A stretch of 64,000 nucleotides of DNA from RGIG1828 sp045654685 (GTDB taxonomy: Bacteria; Bacillota; Clostridia; UMGS1810): NCBI GenBank assembly GCA_045654685.1, contig JAZONV010000100.1, positions 1 to 64,000 on the forward strand. Reading direction: 5' to 3'. Shown piece after piece: positions 53,151 through 61,284 of the stretch; the first letter of the stretch is position 1; every line of letters begins with the position of its first letter. The notes under the pieces were generated by a model. It was not told where the DNA came from. It ran no database searches and saw nothing but the letters and a program-made list of their open reading frames with translations. A program made the position numbers and the translations under genes.

Positions 53151-53936
53151 ATGAATTATAATTATCACACACATACATGCAGGTGTCATCATGCAACAGG
53201 AACAGTTGAAGAGTATATCTTAATGGCGATTGATAATGGAATTACCTATATGGGATTTTCGGATCATTTTCCGTATATATGTACAGATGGGAGTGAGTCT
53301 ATAGATCGTGTAAGAGTATCTGAGGTTTATGATTATGTGTCAGAAATTGATGGATTAAGGAAGAAATATGCAGACAAGATAGATATTAAAATTGGATTTG
53401 AGATGGAATATTATCCGCTTCATTTTAAAAAGATGTTGAAAGATGCACAAAATTATGGCGCTGAATATCTGATACTTGGTGAGCACTATATTGATGAAGA
53501 AAGTCCGGATGGAATTCATACCTTCATTGAAACTGATGATAAAAATTTTTTGAGTTCCTATGCAAATTGTGTTATTTCTGCAATTAAAAGCGGATTTTTT
53601 ACATATGTTGCCCATCCGGACGGAATAGGATTTGTTGGTGATGATAGTATTTTCGAAAAGTATGCAAGGAAAATCTGCAGAGCGTCAAAAGAGTATAATA
53701 TTCCTCTTGAGTTAAATTTCCTTGGTATAAGAGATAACAGACATTATCCAAATTTGAAATTCTGGAAAATTGCAGGAGAAGAAAAATGCCCTGTTACTTT
53801 TGGATTTGATGCACATAGTGTTAAAAGTGCATATAACGGAAAATCAATTCCGAGAGCAACAGAAATTGTTGAAACATATGGATTGAATTATATCGGGAAA
53901 CCTGATATAATTTTGATACAAGAAAAAATAATTTGA
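53151..53936 (+). CDS. Histidinol-phosphatase-like PHP protein
   Basis: 261 residues. PHP metal motifs: NYHTHTCRCHHATG, FSDHFPYI, GFEMEYYP, LGEHYID, and TYVAHPDGIGF with FGFDAHSV near the end. Closest in style to HisK/HisJ histidinol-phosphate phosphatases. No other histidine-synthesis genes are nearby, so a different phosphoester is possible. AGGAGAAAG precedes ATG 53151. Confidence 0.85.
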   Translation: MNYNYHTHTCRCHHATGTVEEYILMAIDNGITYMGFSDHFPYICTDGSESIDRVRVSEVYDYVSEIDGLRKKYADKIDIKIGFEMEYYPLHFKKMLKDAQNYGAEYLILGEHYIDEESPDGIHTFIETDDKNFLSSYANCVISAIKSGFFTYVAHPDGIGFVGDDSIFEKYARKICRASKEYNIPLELNFLGIRDNRHYPNLKFWKIAGEEKCPVTFGFDAHSVKSAYNGKSIPRATEIVETYGLNYIGKPDIILIQEKII

Positions 53937-53946
53937 GGTGGTTAAA

Positions 53947-54546
53947 ATGAGATATAAGGCAGGGAAAACGGAAGTTGTAAATCCGGGAATTGAATCAAAA
54001 GAATGGGAGAAAGCACCGGAGGGAAAAATTACACATCAAAGATGGAAAGAGTTTTATCAGCCCATAAACACGACTTTTAAAGTATTAAGAGGCCCTGAAG
54101 GAATTAGTGTGCTTATGCATACAGATGAGAAAAATCTTCTTTGTGAAAGAGCTGAAGAAAATTCTGATGTATGTTGCGACAGCTGTATGGAATTTTTCTT
54201 TAAGCCAAACCCTTGGGATCCCAGATATATTAATTTTGAACTGAATCCAAATGGTGTTATGAATTCAAGTGTCGGAAACGGAAGACATGGGCGTATATAT
54301 AATACTGAAGATAGAAGCATCTTTTCCATAGAATCAGATGCAAAAGATGGAGACTGGACACTTAAGTTTTACATACCCGATGCATTTCTTATTGAAAAGG
54401 TTGGAAAAATAGCCTCTGTTTGCAAGGGTAATTTCTATAAATGCGGTGAAGATACTGATCATTCACACTTTATAACATGGTGTGAAGTAGAGGTTGATAA
54501 GCCGGATTATCATATTCCCGATTTTTTTGGGTTTATTGAACTTTAA
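53947..54546 (+). CDS. CBM9-like (DOMON-type) carbohydrate-binding protein, no signal peptide
   Basis: 199 residues. The whole protein resembles a family-9 carbohydrate-binding module: EWEKAPEGKITHQRWKEFYQ, VLMHTDEKNLLCE, SCMEFFFKPNPWD, YINFELNPNGVMNSSVGNGR, DGDWTLKFYIPDAF. No signal peptide or anchor is seen, so it appears cytoplasmic, which is unusual for a carbohydrate-binding module. ATG 53947 follows GAGGTGGTT; the GTG at 53938 is inside that site. It lies 10 bp after the PHP gene. Confidence 0.75.
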   Translation: MRYKAGKTEVVNPGIESKEWEKAPEGKITHQRWKEFYQPINTTFKVLRGPEGISVLMHTDEKNLLCERAEENSDVCCDSCMEFFFKPNPWDPRYINFELNPNGVMNSSVGNGRHGRIYNTEDRSIFSIESDAKDGDWTLKFYIPDAFLIEKVGKIASVCKGNFYKCGEDTDHSHFITWCEVEVDKPDYHIPDFFGFIEL

Positions 54547-54565
54547 ATGATATTGAGGGAGTAGT

Positions 54566-55261
54566 ATGATATTTGGAGGATTTCAAAAACTTACCCTTCT
54601 TGATTATCCCGGCAAGGTGGCATGTACTCTTTTTACGATAGGGTGTAACTTTGCTTGTCCGTTCTGCCACAACTCTTTTCTTGTTGATGGGCGTGGATAT
54701 CAGCAATTTGGCGAAGATTATGTGTTATCATACTTGAAAAAAAGGCAAGGGATATTAGAAGGAGTATGTATAAGCGGAGGAGAACCGCTTTTGCATAGTG
54801 ACATTGAAAGCTTTATTGTGAAAATAAAAGAGCTTGGATATATGGTTAAACTCGACACCAACGGAAGTTTCCCGGGGAAATTAAAGGAATTTGTAAAAAA
54901 AGAACTTGTTGACTATGTTGCAATGGATGTGAAAAACAGGTTGGAAAAATATCCTGAAACCACAGGCGTTGAGAATGTAGATGTTGATTTAGTGAAGGAA
55001 AGTATAAAATTTCTTTCGGAAGATCATGTAGATTATGAATTCAGAACTACAGTTTCAAAAGGGCTTCATACGGTTGATGATATTAAGATTCTTTCTGAAG
55101 AAATAAAAGGTGCCAAAAGATATTTTATTCAGAATTTTGTTGATTCAGGGAATATTTTGAAATCCGGACTTGCGCCTGTTGACGATAACGTTCTTATGGA
55201 TATGAAAAAAGCAGCAAAAAAATATATAGACTGCACCTTTATTCGTGGAACTGATTTGTAA
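54566..55261 (+). CDS. nrdG: Anaerobic ribonucleotide reductase activating protein
   Basis: 231 residues, radical SAM glycyl-radical activase. GFQKLTLLDYPGKVACTLFT leads into the cluster motif CNFACPFCHN (C-x3-C-x2-C) at about residues 28-37. Then come GVCISGGEPLLHSDI and VKLDTNGSFPGKL. It would install the glycyl radical on NrdD, encoded 2.6 kb downstream behind its own promoter. It is the last gene of its operon; a 17-bp terminator stem follows. Confidence 0.92.
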   Translation: MIFGGFQKLTLLDYPGKVACTLFTIGCNFACPFCHNSFLVDGRGYQQFGEDYVLSYLKKRQGILEGVCISGGEPLLHSDIESFIVKIKELGYMVKLDTNGSFPGKLKEFVKKELVDYVAMDVKNRLEKYPETTGVENVDVDLVKESIKFLSEDHVDYEFRTTVSKGLHTVDDIKILSEEIKGAKRYFIQNFVDSGNILKSGLAPVDDNVLMDMKKAAKKYIDCTFIRGTDL

Positions 55262-55302
55262 ATCGACTATGTATAGTAATTAGTATTTCCAAATAGTTGT
55301 GC

Positions 55303-55353
55303 AAGCGGAGGTATAAAATGATTTGAAAAAATTATTTTATACCTCCGCTTTTC
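55303..55353 (+). terminator. Strong terminator after nrdG
   Basis: A perfect 17-bp stem: left arm 55303-55319 (AAGCGGAGGTATAAAAT), right arm 55334-55350, followed by a short T-tract. Confidence 0.9.
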
Positions 55354-55368
55354 AAAAAGGATTTTGCA

Positions 55369-55422
55369 TTTTTTGTAATGTATAATTATATTTTTTGTAA
55401 TTTACTTTTTAAAAAATATAAT
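55369..55422 (+). promoter_or_regulatory. Promoter region with direct repeats before the Gfo/Idh/MocA pair
   Basis: TTTTTTGTAAT occurs at 55369-55379 and 55391-55401, 22 bp apart (two helical turns). The second copy contains a -35 (TTGTAA, 55395-55400) with TATAAT at 55417-55422 after 16 bp. The layout suggests an operator, but AT-richness lowers confidence. Confidence 0.45.
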
Positions 55423-55478
55423 ATAATATTATATTGAGTTATGATGTGAAATAAAAATTTTTACAAATGGAGGTTTTT

Positions 55479-56504
55479 ATGAAACAGTCAGTTAATTTTG
55501 CACTTATAGGATGTGGAAGAATTTCCGTAAATCATCTTGATGCGATAAAAAATGCTCCTCATGCAAATCTTGTTGCAGTTTGTGATATCGTAACTGAGAG
55601 GGCTGAAACAATAGCAAAAGAATATGGTTGTAGTTTTTATTCAGATTATATAACAATGCTCGAATCCGAAAACATTGATGTTTGTTGCATATTGACTCCA
55701 AGCGGTTACCATGCACAGATAGGCTGTGAAGTTGCCAAAAGAGGGGTCAATGTCTTGTGCGAAAAGCCCATTGATGTTACGAGAGAAAAAGCAGATATGC
55801 TGATAAAATGTTGTAAAGATAACAATGTTAAACTTGGTTGTATTTTTCAAAGACGTACATATGATGCTGCAATAAAAACAAAAGAAGCAGTTGAAAAAGG
55901 ATATCTTGGGAAAGTTACTCTTTCAGATGCATATCTCAAATACTACAGAGACGAAGAATATTATGCCAGCGGGGACTGGAGAGGAACTTTGGAACTTGAT
56001 GGCGGAGCACTTATGAATCAGTCAATTCACGGCATAGATATGATTGACTGGATAATGGGTGGTATCGACTCTGTTGATGCCGATTGTCGTACATATGCAT
56101 GGGATATTGAAGCGGAAGACACCGCGGTAATCAGAGTTAAATATAAAAATGGTGCTATGGGTGTTATTGAAGGAACCACAACTGCGTATTCAGGTCTTGA
56201 AACAATATTTGCTGTTCACGGAACTGAGGGTAGCATCATATTTGGCGATAAAGGGTTTTATATGTGGGATCTTAAGGATAAATCAATACCTGTTCCTGAG
56301 ATTACAAACTCAATGGGTGGTGTTAACTGCCAATATAACGAAACAAATTTTGGCCATACATATCTTGTTGAGGATATGGCAATGGCGGTTATTGAAGACA
56401 GGCCACCGATGATTAGTGGTGAGGAAGCCCGCAAAGCGGTAGATATTATTCTTGCATCATGCAAGTCATCTGATGAAAAGAGAGAATTGAAAGTGGAATA
56501 TTAA
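55479..56504 (+). CDS. Gfo/Idh/MocA family oxidoreductase (first of two)
   Basis: 341 residues, NAD(P)-dependent sugar or cyclitol dehydrogenase type. The Rossmann start is FALIGCGRISVNHLDAI; the family EKP motif is VLCEKPIDVTREKADML; the substrate domain contains GGALMNQSIHGIDMIDWIMG with the catalytic-type His. ATG 55479 is used; ATG 55467 lies in the GGAGG site. Substrate unknown. It is paired with a second member 19 bp downstream. Confidence 0.92.
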   Translation: MKQSVNFALIGCGRISVNHLDAIKNAPHANLVAVCDIVTERAETIAKEYGCSFYSDYITMLESENIDVCCILTPSGYHAQIGCEVAKRGVNVLCEKPIDVTREKADMLIKCCKDNNVKLGCIFQRRTYDAAIKTKEAVEKGYLGKVTLSDAYLKYYRDEEYYASGDWRGTLELDGGALMNQSIHGIDMIDWIMGGIDSVDADCRTYAWDIEAEDTAVIRVKYKNGAMGVIEGTTTAYSGLETIFAVHGTEGSIIFGDKGFYMWDLKDKSIPVPEITNSMGGVNCQYNETNFGHTYLVEDMAMAVIEDRPPMISGEEARKAVDIILASCKSSDEKRELKVEY

Positions 56505-56523
56505 TATAAGAAAGGTGATAACT

Positions 56524-57585
56524 ATGAAAAAGTTAAATGTTGCAATTGTAGGGCAGGGCAGAAGTGGAAGAGATATCCACGGTAAATATTTTAAAAGCGA
56601 AGACAATAAGTGTTTTAATGTTGTTGCTGTAGTTGACGAACTGGAGCACAGAAGAGTACGTGCACAGGAAGAATATGGATGTGACGTATATGAGGATATA
56701 TCCGGGCTCTATGGAAGAGATGATATTGATCTTGTTGTCAACTCCACATTTTCACATCTTCATGCAAAAGTTGCCATTGAACTTCTCAACTACGGATTCA
56801 ATGTTATTTCTGAAAAGCCATTCGCTAAAACTTATGAAGATGGATGTGCAATGATTGACGCCGCAAAGAAAAATGGGGTAATGCTCAATATTTTCCAACA
56901 GTCACGTTTTGCACCTTATTACACAAAAATCAAAGAAATCATAGCAAGCGGAAAACTTGGCGACATAAAACAGATTTCCATCAATTTCTCTAAGTTTGCA
57001 AGACGTTGGGACTGGCAGACTCTTCAAAGTTTTTCAGGCGGCGAAGTGAGAAACACCGGACCTCATCCTCTTGACCAGGCTCTTGATCTTATGAATTTTC
57101 CAAGTGATATAAATGTTTTTTCAAAACTTGATAGAGCAACAACTTTCGGTAATGCAGAAGACTATGCCAAAATTGTCCTGACAGCACCGGGAGCACCTTT
57201 GGTTGACATTGAAATCACAGCATGCAACAGCTACGTTCCTGCTATGTATATGATTCAGGGGTCAAAAGGTTCTTTGAAAGGCAATGTTTCTCATATAGAT
57301 ATAAAATATTATAATCCCGAAAATGAACCTGTAAGAGAAGTTTTAGCAGCATCAATGGAAGATGAAAACAGATTCCCGGCGTACTGCACAGAAACACTTA
57401 CATTCACCGAAGAAGCATTCGACCTTGAGGGTGATGCATTCAACGTTGGCACGGCTCTTTACTACAAGATGATTTACGACTATCTTACAGAAGGCAAAGA
57501 AATGGAAATTAAACCTGAAGAACAGCTTCTTTTACAACTTAAAGTTATTGATCTTATTCACGCTCAAAACCCACTCAGACCATAA
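56524..57585 (+). CDS. Gfo/Idh/MocA family oxidoreductase (second of two)
   Basis: 353 residues. VAIVGQGRSGRDIHGKYF is the nucleotide-binding start, ISEKPFAKTYEDG the EKP motif, and GGEVRNTGPHPLDQALDLM the equivalent of the catalytic His segment. It is clearly diverged from its neighbour, so the pair probably acts on successive intermediates or different sugars. ATG 56524 follows AAAGGTGAT; the GTG at 56515 is in that site. Confidence 0.92.
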   Translation: MKKLNVAIVGQGRSGRDIHGKYFKSEDNKCFNVVAVVDELEHRRVRAQEEYGCDVYEDISGLYGRDDIDLVVNSTFSHLHAKVAIELLNYGFNVISEKPFAKTYEDGCAMIDAAKKNGVMLNIFQQSRFAPYYTKIKEIIASGKLGDIKQISINFSKFARRWDWQTLQSFSGGEVRNTGPHPLDQALDLMNFPSDINVFSKLDRATTFGNAEDYAKIVLTAPGAPLVDIEITACNSYVPAMYMIQGSKGSLKGNVSHIDIKYYNPENEPVREVLAASMEDENRFPAYCTETLTFTEEAFDLEGDAFNVGTALYYKMIYDYLTEGKEMEIKPEEQLLLQLKVIDLIHAQNPLRP

Positions 57586-57649
57586 TATTTATCTGGATAA
57601 TATGTTTTTGCATAAAACTGATTAACCAAATATATCGAAAAATCACTCC

Positions 57650-57691
57650 AAAACACAGCAAATTTTTATATAGGATTTTGCTGTGTTTTGT
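57650..57691 (+). terminator. Terminator after the Gfo/Idh/MocA pair
   Basis: AAAACACAGCAAA (57650-57662) pairs with TTTGCTGTGTTTT (57677-57689); TTTTG within and after the right arm serves as the T-tract. Confidence 0.82.
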
Positions 57692-57756
57692 CGTATTTTC
57701 ACCCAAATGCCCATCATATCTGCATTTGAGAGATATAACAATATTTAGAAAACAAA

Positions 57757-57792
57757 AATACCCAAAACACAATATATTGTGTTTTGGGTATT
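57757..57792 (+). promoter_or_regulatory. NrdR-type operator inside an 18-bp perfect palindrome
   Basis: Bases 57757-57774 and 57775-57792 are exact inverted copies with no loop. The centre, ACACAATATATTGTGT (57767-57782), fits the NrdR box (ACAC-W-ATATAT-W-GTGT). Its right edge overlaps the -35 of the nrdD promoter. NrdR is the nucleotide-sensing repressor of ribonucleotide reductase genes; nrdR itself is not in the window. Confidence 0.8.
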
Positions 57793-57819
57793 GACAATAA
57801 AGCGTAGGCATGATACAAT
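57791..57819 (+). promoter_or_regulatory. Sigma-A promoter of nrdD-trxB
   Basis: TTGACA (57791-57796), 17-bp spacer, TACAAT (57814-57819). Only 36 bp separate the -10 from the nrdD start codon. Confidence 0.85.
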
Positions 57820-57855
57820 GATAATGCTTTGGTATAATTTGTTAGGAGGATTATT

Positions 57856-60222
57856 ATGTATAATGTTGTAAAAAGAGATGGAAAACTGACATCTTTTGAT
57901 ATTACCAAAATCAGTACAGCTATCAGACAGGCATTTGATGCATGTTCGAGACAATATAACGATGACATTATAGATTTTCTTGCATTGAAAGTTACTGCAG
58001 AATTTGAACCTCAGATTGAGGATATGAAAATTGGTGTGGAACACATTCAGGATAGCGTTGAATCTGTTCTTATTAAAGCCGGATATAGCGATGTTGCAAA
58101 AGCATATATCGTATATCGTCGTCAAAGAGAAAAAATCCGTAATATTGGTGCAACAATGGTTGACTATAAGGCCATTGTTGATAATTACCTTGATATTAAC
58201 GACTGGCGTGTAAAAGAAAATTCTACTGTTACATATTCAGTTGGAGGTCTCATTTTGAGCAACTCCGGTGCAATTACTGCAAACTATTGGCTTTCTGAAA
58301 TTTACGACGATGAAATAGGCAATGCACACAGAAATGCAGATATTCACATTCATGACCTTTCGATGCTCACAGGATACTGTGCAGGCTGGTCATTGAAACA
58401 ACTTATTCAGGAAGGTCTTGGTGGTGTACCCGGAAAAATCACATCATCACCTGCAAGTCATCTTGCAACACTCTGTAATCAGATGGTAAACTTCCTTGGT
58501 ATTATGCAGAATGAATGGGCAGGTGCACAGGCTTTCTCATCTTTCGACACATATCTTGCTCCTTTTGTTAAGGTGGACAACCTTAGCTATGATCAGGTAA
58601 AAAAATGTATTGAATCTTTCATATATGGTGTAAATACACCAAGTAGATGGGGTACACAAGCACCATTCTCAAATATTACACTTGACTGGGTAGTTCCAAA
58701 TGACCTTGCAGAACTCAATTGTATTGTTGGCGGCAAGGAAATGGATTTCAAATATAAAGACTGTCAGAGAGAAATGGATCTTATTAATAAAGCATTCATT
58801 CAAATTATGATTGATGGTGATGCCAATGGTAGAGGATTCCAGTATCCTATCCCCACATATTCAATCACAAGAGACTTTGATTGGTCCGAAACCGAAAACA
58901 ACAAACTTCTTTTTGAAATGACTTCCAAATACGGAACTCCGTATTTCTCAAACTATATTAACAGCGATATGGAACCCAGCGATGTAAGAAGTATGTGTTG
59001 CAGACTTCGTCTTGACTTAAGAGAACTCCGCAAAAAATCAGGTGGTCTCTTTGGTAGTGGTGAGTCAACCGGTTCTGTTGGCGTTGTTACCATCAATATG
59101 CCAAGAATTGCATATCTTGCAAAGGATAAAGGAGATTTCTTTGCTCGTCTTGATAAAATGATGGACATTTCTGCACGTTCTCTCAAAGTTAAGAGGACTG
59201 TAATCAGTAAACTTCTTGATGTTGGTCTTTATCCTTACACAAAAAGATATCTCGGAAGTTTTGATAATCACTTCTCAACAATTGGTCTTGTTGGCATGAA
59301 CGAAGTAGGTCTTAATGCAAAATGGCTTAAAGCTGATCTTACGAATAAAGATACTCAGGAATTTACCAAAGAAGTTCTCAATCATATGCGTGAACGTCTC
59401 TCTGACTATCAGATGGAATATGGTGATTTGTATAACCTTGAAGCAACACCTGCTGAATCCACAGCATTCCGTCTTGCAAAACATGATCTTAAGCATTATC
59501 CTGATATTATCACCGCAGGTGAAGATGACGGCACACCATACTATACAAACAGTTCACATCTTCCTGTTGGCTATACAGAAGATATTTTCACTGCCCTTGA
59601 TATTCAGGATGAACTTCAGACTCTCTATACATCAGGAACAGTTTTCCATGCTTTTCTTGGAGAAAAACTTCCTGACTGGAAATCAGCAGCAACTCTTGTA
59701 CGTAAAATTGCTGAAAACTATAGTCTGCCATATTACACACTTTCACCCACATATTCAGTATGCAAAAAACATGGATATATCCCCGGTGAACAGTATACTT
59801 GTCCTGAATGTGGTGAAACAACAGAGGTATATAGCCGTATTACAGGTTATTATCGTCCTGTACAAAATTGGAATGATGGTAAAGCCCAGGAATATAAAGA
59901 ACGTAAAGTGTATGATATTGAGAACTCTAAACTCACTCGTACATTAAAAGAAGCAGGAAAAGAAGTTGCGAGTGCACCTGCTGCCGATAGCGCAGAAGAC
60001 GGAACATATCTTTTTACAACAGCAACTTGTCCGAATTGTAAAATAGCATGCTCAATTCTTGATAAAAACGGAATTGCCTATAACAAACTTCTTGCGGACG
60101 AAAACAGAGAGTTGGCAGTTAAATTTGAAATAAAGCAAGCTCCGACACTTGTTATTGTAAAAGATGGTAATATCAGCAAATTTGCCGGTGTTTCTGACAT
60201 AAAAAAAGCTTTGAAAGTGTGA
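57856..60222 (+). CDS. nrdD: Class III ribonucleoside-triphosphate reductase with fused glutaredoxin-like tail
   Basis: 788 residues; oxygen-sensitive glycyl radical enzyme making dNTPs. Residues 1-90 are an ATP-cone (VVKRDGKLTSFDITKI) for allosteric control. The barrel holds DIHIHDLSMLTGYCAGWSL and the cysteine segment SMCCRLRLDLRELRKKSGG. The zinc site follows (C636, H639, C649, C652), and then the radical loop RITGYYRPV with G664. Residues ~700-788 are an added thioredoxin/glutaredoxin-fold domain with active site TCPNC (C725, C728), cis-Pro in QAPTLVIV, and GVSDIKKAL. A redoxin tail suggests thiol-driven reduction rather than formate. GGAGG precedes ATG 57856. Confidence 0.95.
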   Translation: MYNVVKRDGKLTSFDITKISTAIRQAFDACSRQYNDDIIDFLALKVTAEFEPQIEDMKIGVEHIQDSVESVLIKAGYSDVAKAYIVYRRQREKIRNIGATMVDYKAIVDNYLDINDWRVKENSTVTYSVGGLILSNSGAITANYWLSEIYDDEIGNAHRNADIHIHDLSMLTGYCAGWSLKQLIQEGLGGVPGKITSSPASHLATLCNQMVNFLGIMQNEWAGAQAFSSFDTYLAPFVKVDNLSYDQVKKCIESFIYGVNTPSRWGTQAPFSNITLDWVVPNDLAELNCIVGGKEMDFKYKDCQREMDLINKAFIQIMIDGDANGRGFQYPIPTYSITRDFDWSETENNKLLFEMTSKYGTPYFSNYINSDMEPSDVRSMCCRLRLDLRELRKKSGGLFGSGESTGSVGVVTINMPRIAYLAKDKGDFFARLDKMMDISARSLKVKRTVISKLLDVGLYPYTKRYLGSFDNHFSTIGLVGMNEVGLNAKWLKADLTNKDTQEFTKEVLNHMRERLSDYQMEYGDLYNLEATPAESTAFRLAKHDLKHYPDIITAGEDDGTPYYTNSSHLPVGYTEDIFTALDIQDELQTLYTSGTVFHAFLGEKLPDWKSAATLVRKIAENYSLPYYTLSPTYSVCKKHGYIPGEQYTCPECGETTEVYSRITGYYRPVQNWNDGKAQEYKERKVYDIENSKLTRTLKEAGKEVASAPAADSAEDGTYLFTTATCPNCKIACSILDKNGIAYNKLLADENRELAVKFEIKQAPTLVIVKDGNISKFAGVSDIKKALKV

Positions 60223-60226
60223 TATA

Positions 60227-61126
60227 ATGAAAGTATATGACATAATCATAATTGGCGGAGGACCTGCCGGACTTACTGCTGCTGTTTATGCAGGCAGAGC
60301 GAATAAAAGTGTTCTTGTACTTGAAAAAGGGACTTTTGGTGGACAGATAACATCATCACCAAAGGTTGAAAATATTCCCGGATTTCAGAGTGTTACCGGA
60401 AATGAATTTGCTGAAAAACTTATAGAACAGGCCATGTCTCTTGATGCTGAAATAGAATGCTGTGAGGCTGAAGAAATTGTAAAAGGCAATCCCCATAAGA
60501 TAATCACTGATGAGGGAGAATATTATGCTAAAGCCATAATTATTGCAACAGGAACAAAACATAGACTGCTTGGGCTTGATAGAGAAGAAGAGTTCATCGG
60601 AAACGGAATATCTTTTTGTGCTGTTTGTGATGGTGCCTTCTATCAGGACAAAACAGTTGCCGTAATCGGTGGAGGAAACTCTGCTTTACAAGAGGCAATT
60701 CTTCTTTCTGAAACATGCAAAAAAGTGTATATAATTCAGAATCTTGATTTTCTCACAGGTGAGCAAAAACTTCAGGATGTGATTTTAACCAAAGATAATA
60801 TTGAAGTAATTCTTGGGACAATTGTAAAAGAGTTTAAGGGTGAATCCGAACTTGATGCCATAACTGTTTCAAATGCTTCAGGGACCTATGATATTTCAGT
60901 TGATGGCATATTTATCGCAATCGGACTAATTCCGCAAAATGAGAATTTTTCTGATGTTATCAATCTTGATGAAAGAGGATATGCGGATTCCGATGAATCG
61001 TGTCTTACAAATGCCGAAGGAATATTTGTGGCAGGGGACTGCAGAAAGAAGAATATCCGACAGGTTGCAACCGCTGTATCAGATGGTGCAGTAGCCGCAC
61101 TTGCTGCTTGCAGTTTTATCGGATAA
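60227..61126 (+). CDS. trxB: Thioredoxin reductase
   Basis: 299 residues, FAD- and NAD(P)H-dependent, low-molecular-weight type. IIIGGGPAGLTAAVYAGRA binds FAD; the redox pair is CAVCDG near residues 131-136; AVIGGGNSALQEAILLSE is the second dinucleotide site; GIFVAGDCRKKNIRQVATA closes the FAD domain. It starts 4 bp after nrdD, so the pair is cotranscribed. Its likely partner is the redoxin tail of NrdD. Confidence 0.94.
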   Translation: MKVYDIIIIGGGPAGLTAAVYAGRANKSVLVLEKGTFGGQITSSPKVENIPGFQSVTGNEFAEKLIEQAMSLDAEIECCEAEEIVKGNPHKIITDEGEYYAKAIIIATGTKHRLLGLDREEEFIGNGISFCAVCDGAFYQDKTVAVIGGGNSALQEAILLSETCKKVYIIQNLDFLTGEQKLQDVILTKDNIEVILGTIVKEFKGESELDAITVSNASGTYDISVDGIFIAIGLIPQNENFSDVINLDERGYADSDESCLTNAEGIFVAGDCRKKNIRQVATAVSDGAVAALAACSFIG

Positions 61127-61166
61127 ATACATTATAGCCTATAAAAATAGAATATAGAATTGACAA

Positions 61167-61205
61167 AAAAGGAACTTTGAAATTTGTTATCAAGGTTCCT
61201 TTTGC
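61167..61205 (+). terminator. Terminator after nrdD-trxB
   Basis: AAAAGGAACTTTGA (61167-61180) pairs with TCAAGGTTCCTTTT (61190-61203), one G-U pair, T-tract included. Confidence 0.85.
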
Positions 61206-61225
61206 TATACATAGTGTAATATCGG

Positions 61226-61254
61226 TTACCAAATGAACAATTTATTCATATAAT
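61226..61254 (+). promoter_or_regulatory. Probable promoter of the subtilisin gene
   Basis: TTACCA (61226-61231), 17-bp spacer, TATAAT (61249-61254). The -35 is weak. A small ATGAA/TTCAT inverted repeat sits in the spacer. Confidence 0.5.
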
Positions 61255-61284
61255 ATCACATTATATTCAGACGGAGTGATAAGT

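Noticed and set aside
59315..59947. 210-codon plus-strand frame within nrdD
   Set aside because: Shifted frame inside a clear nrdD; composition is not protein-like and no ribosome binding site is present.
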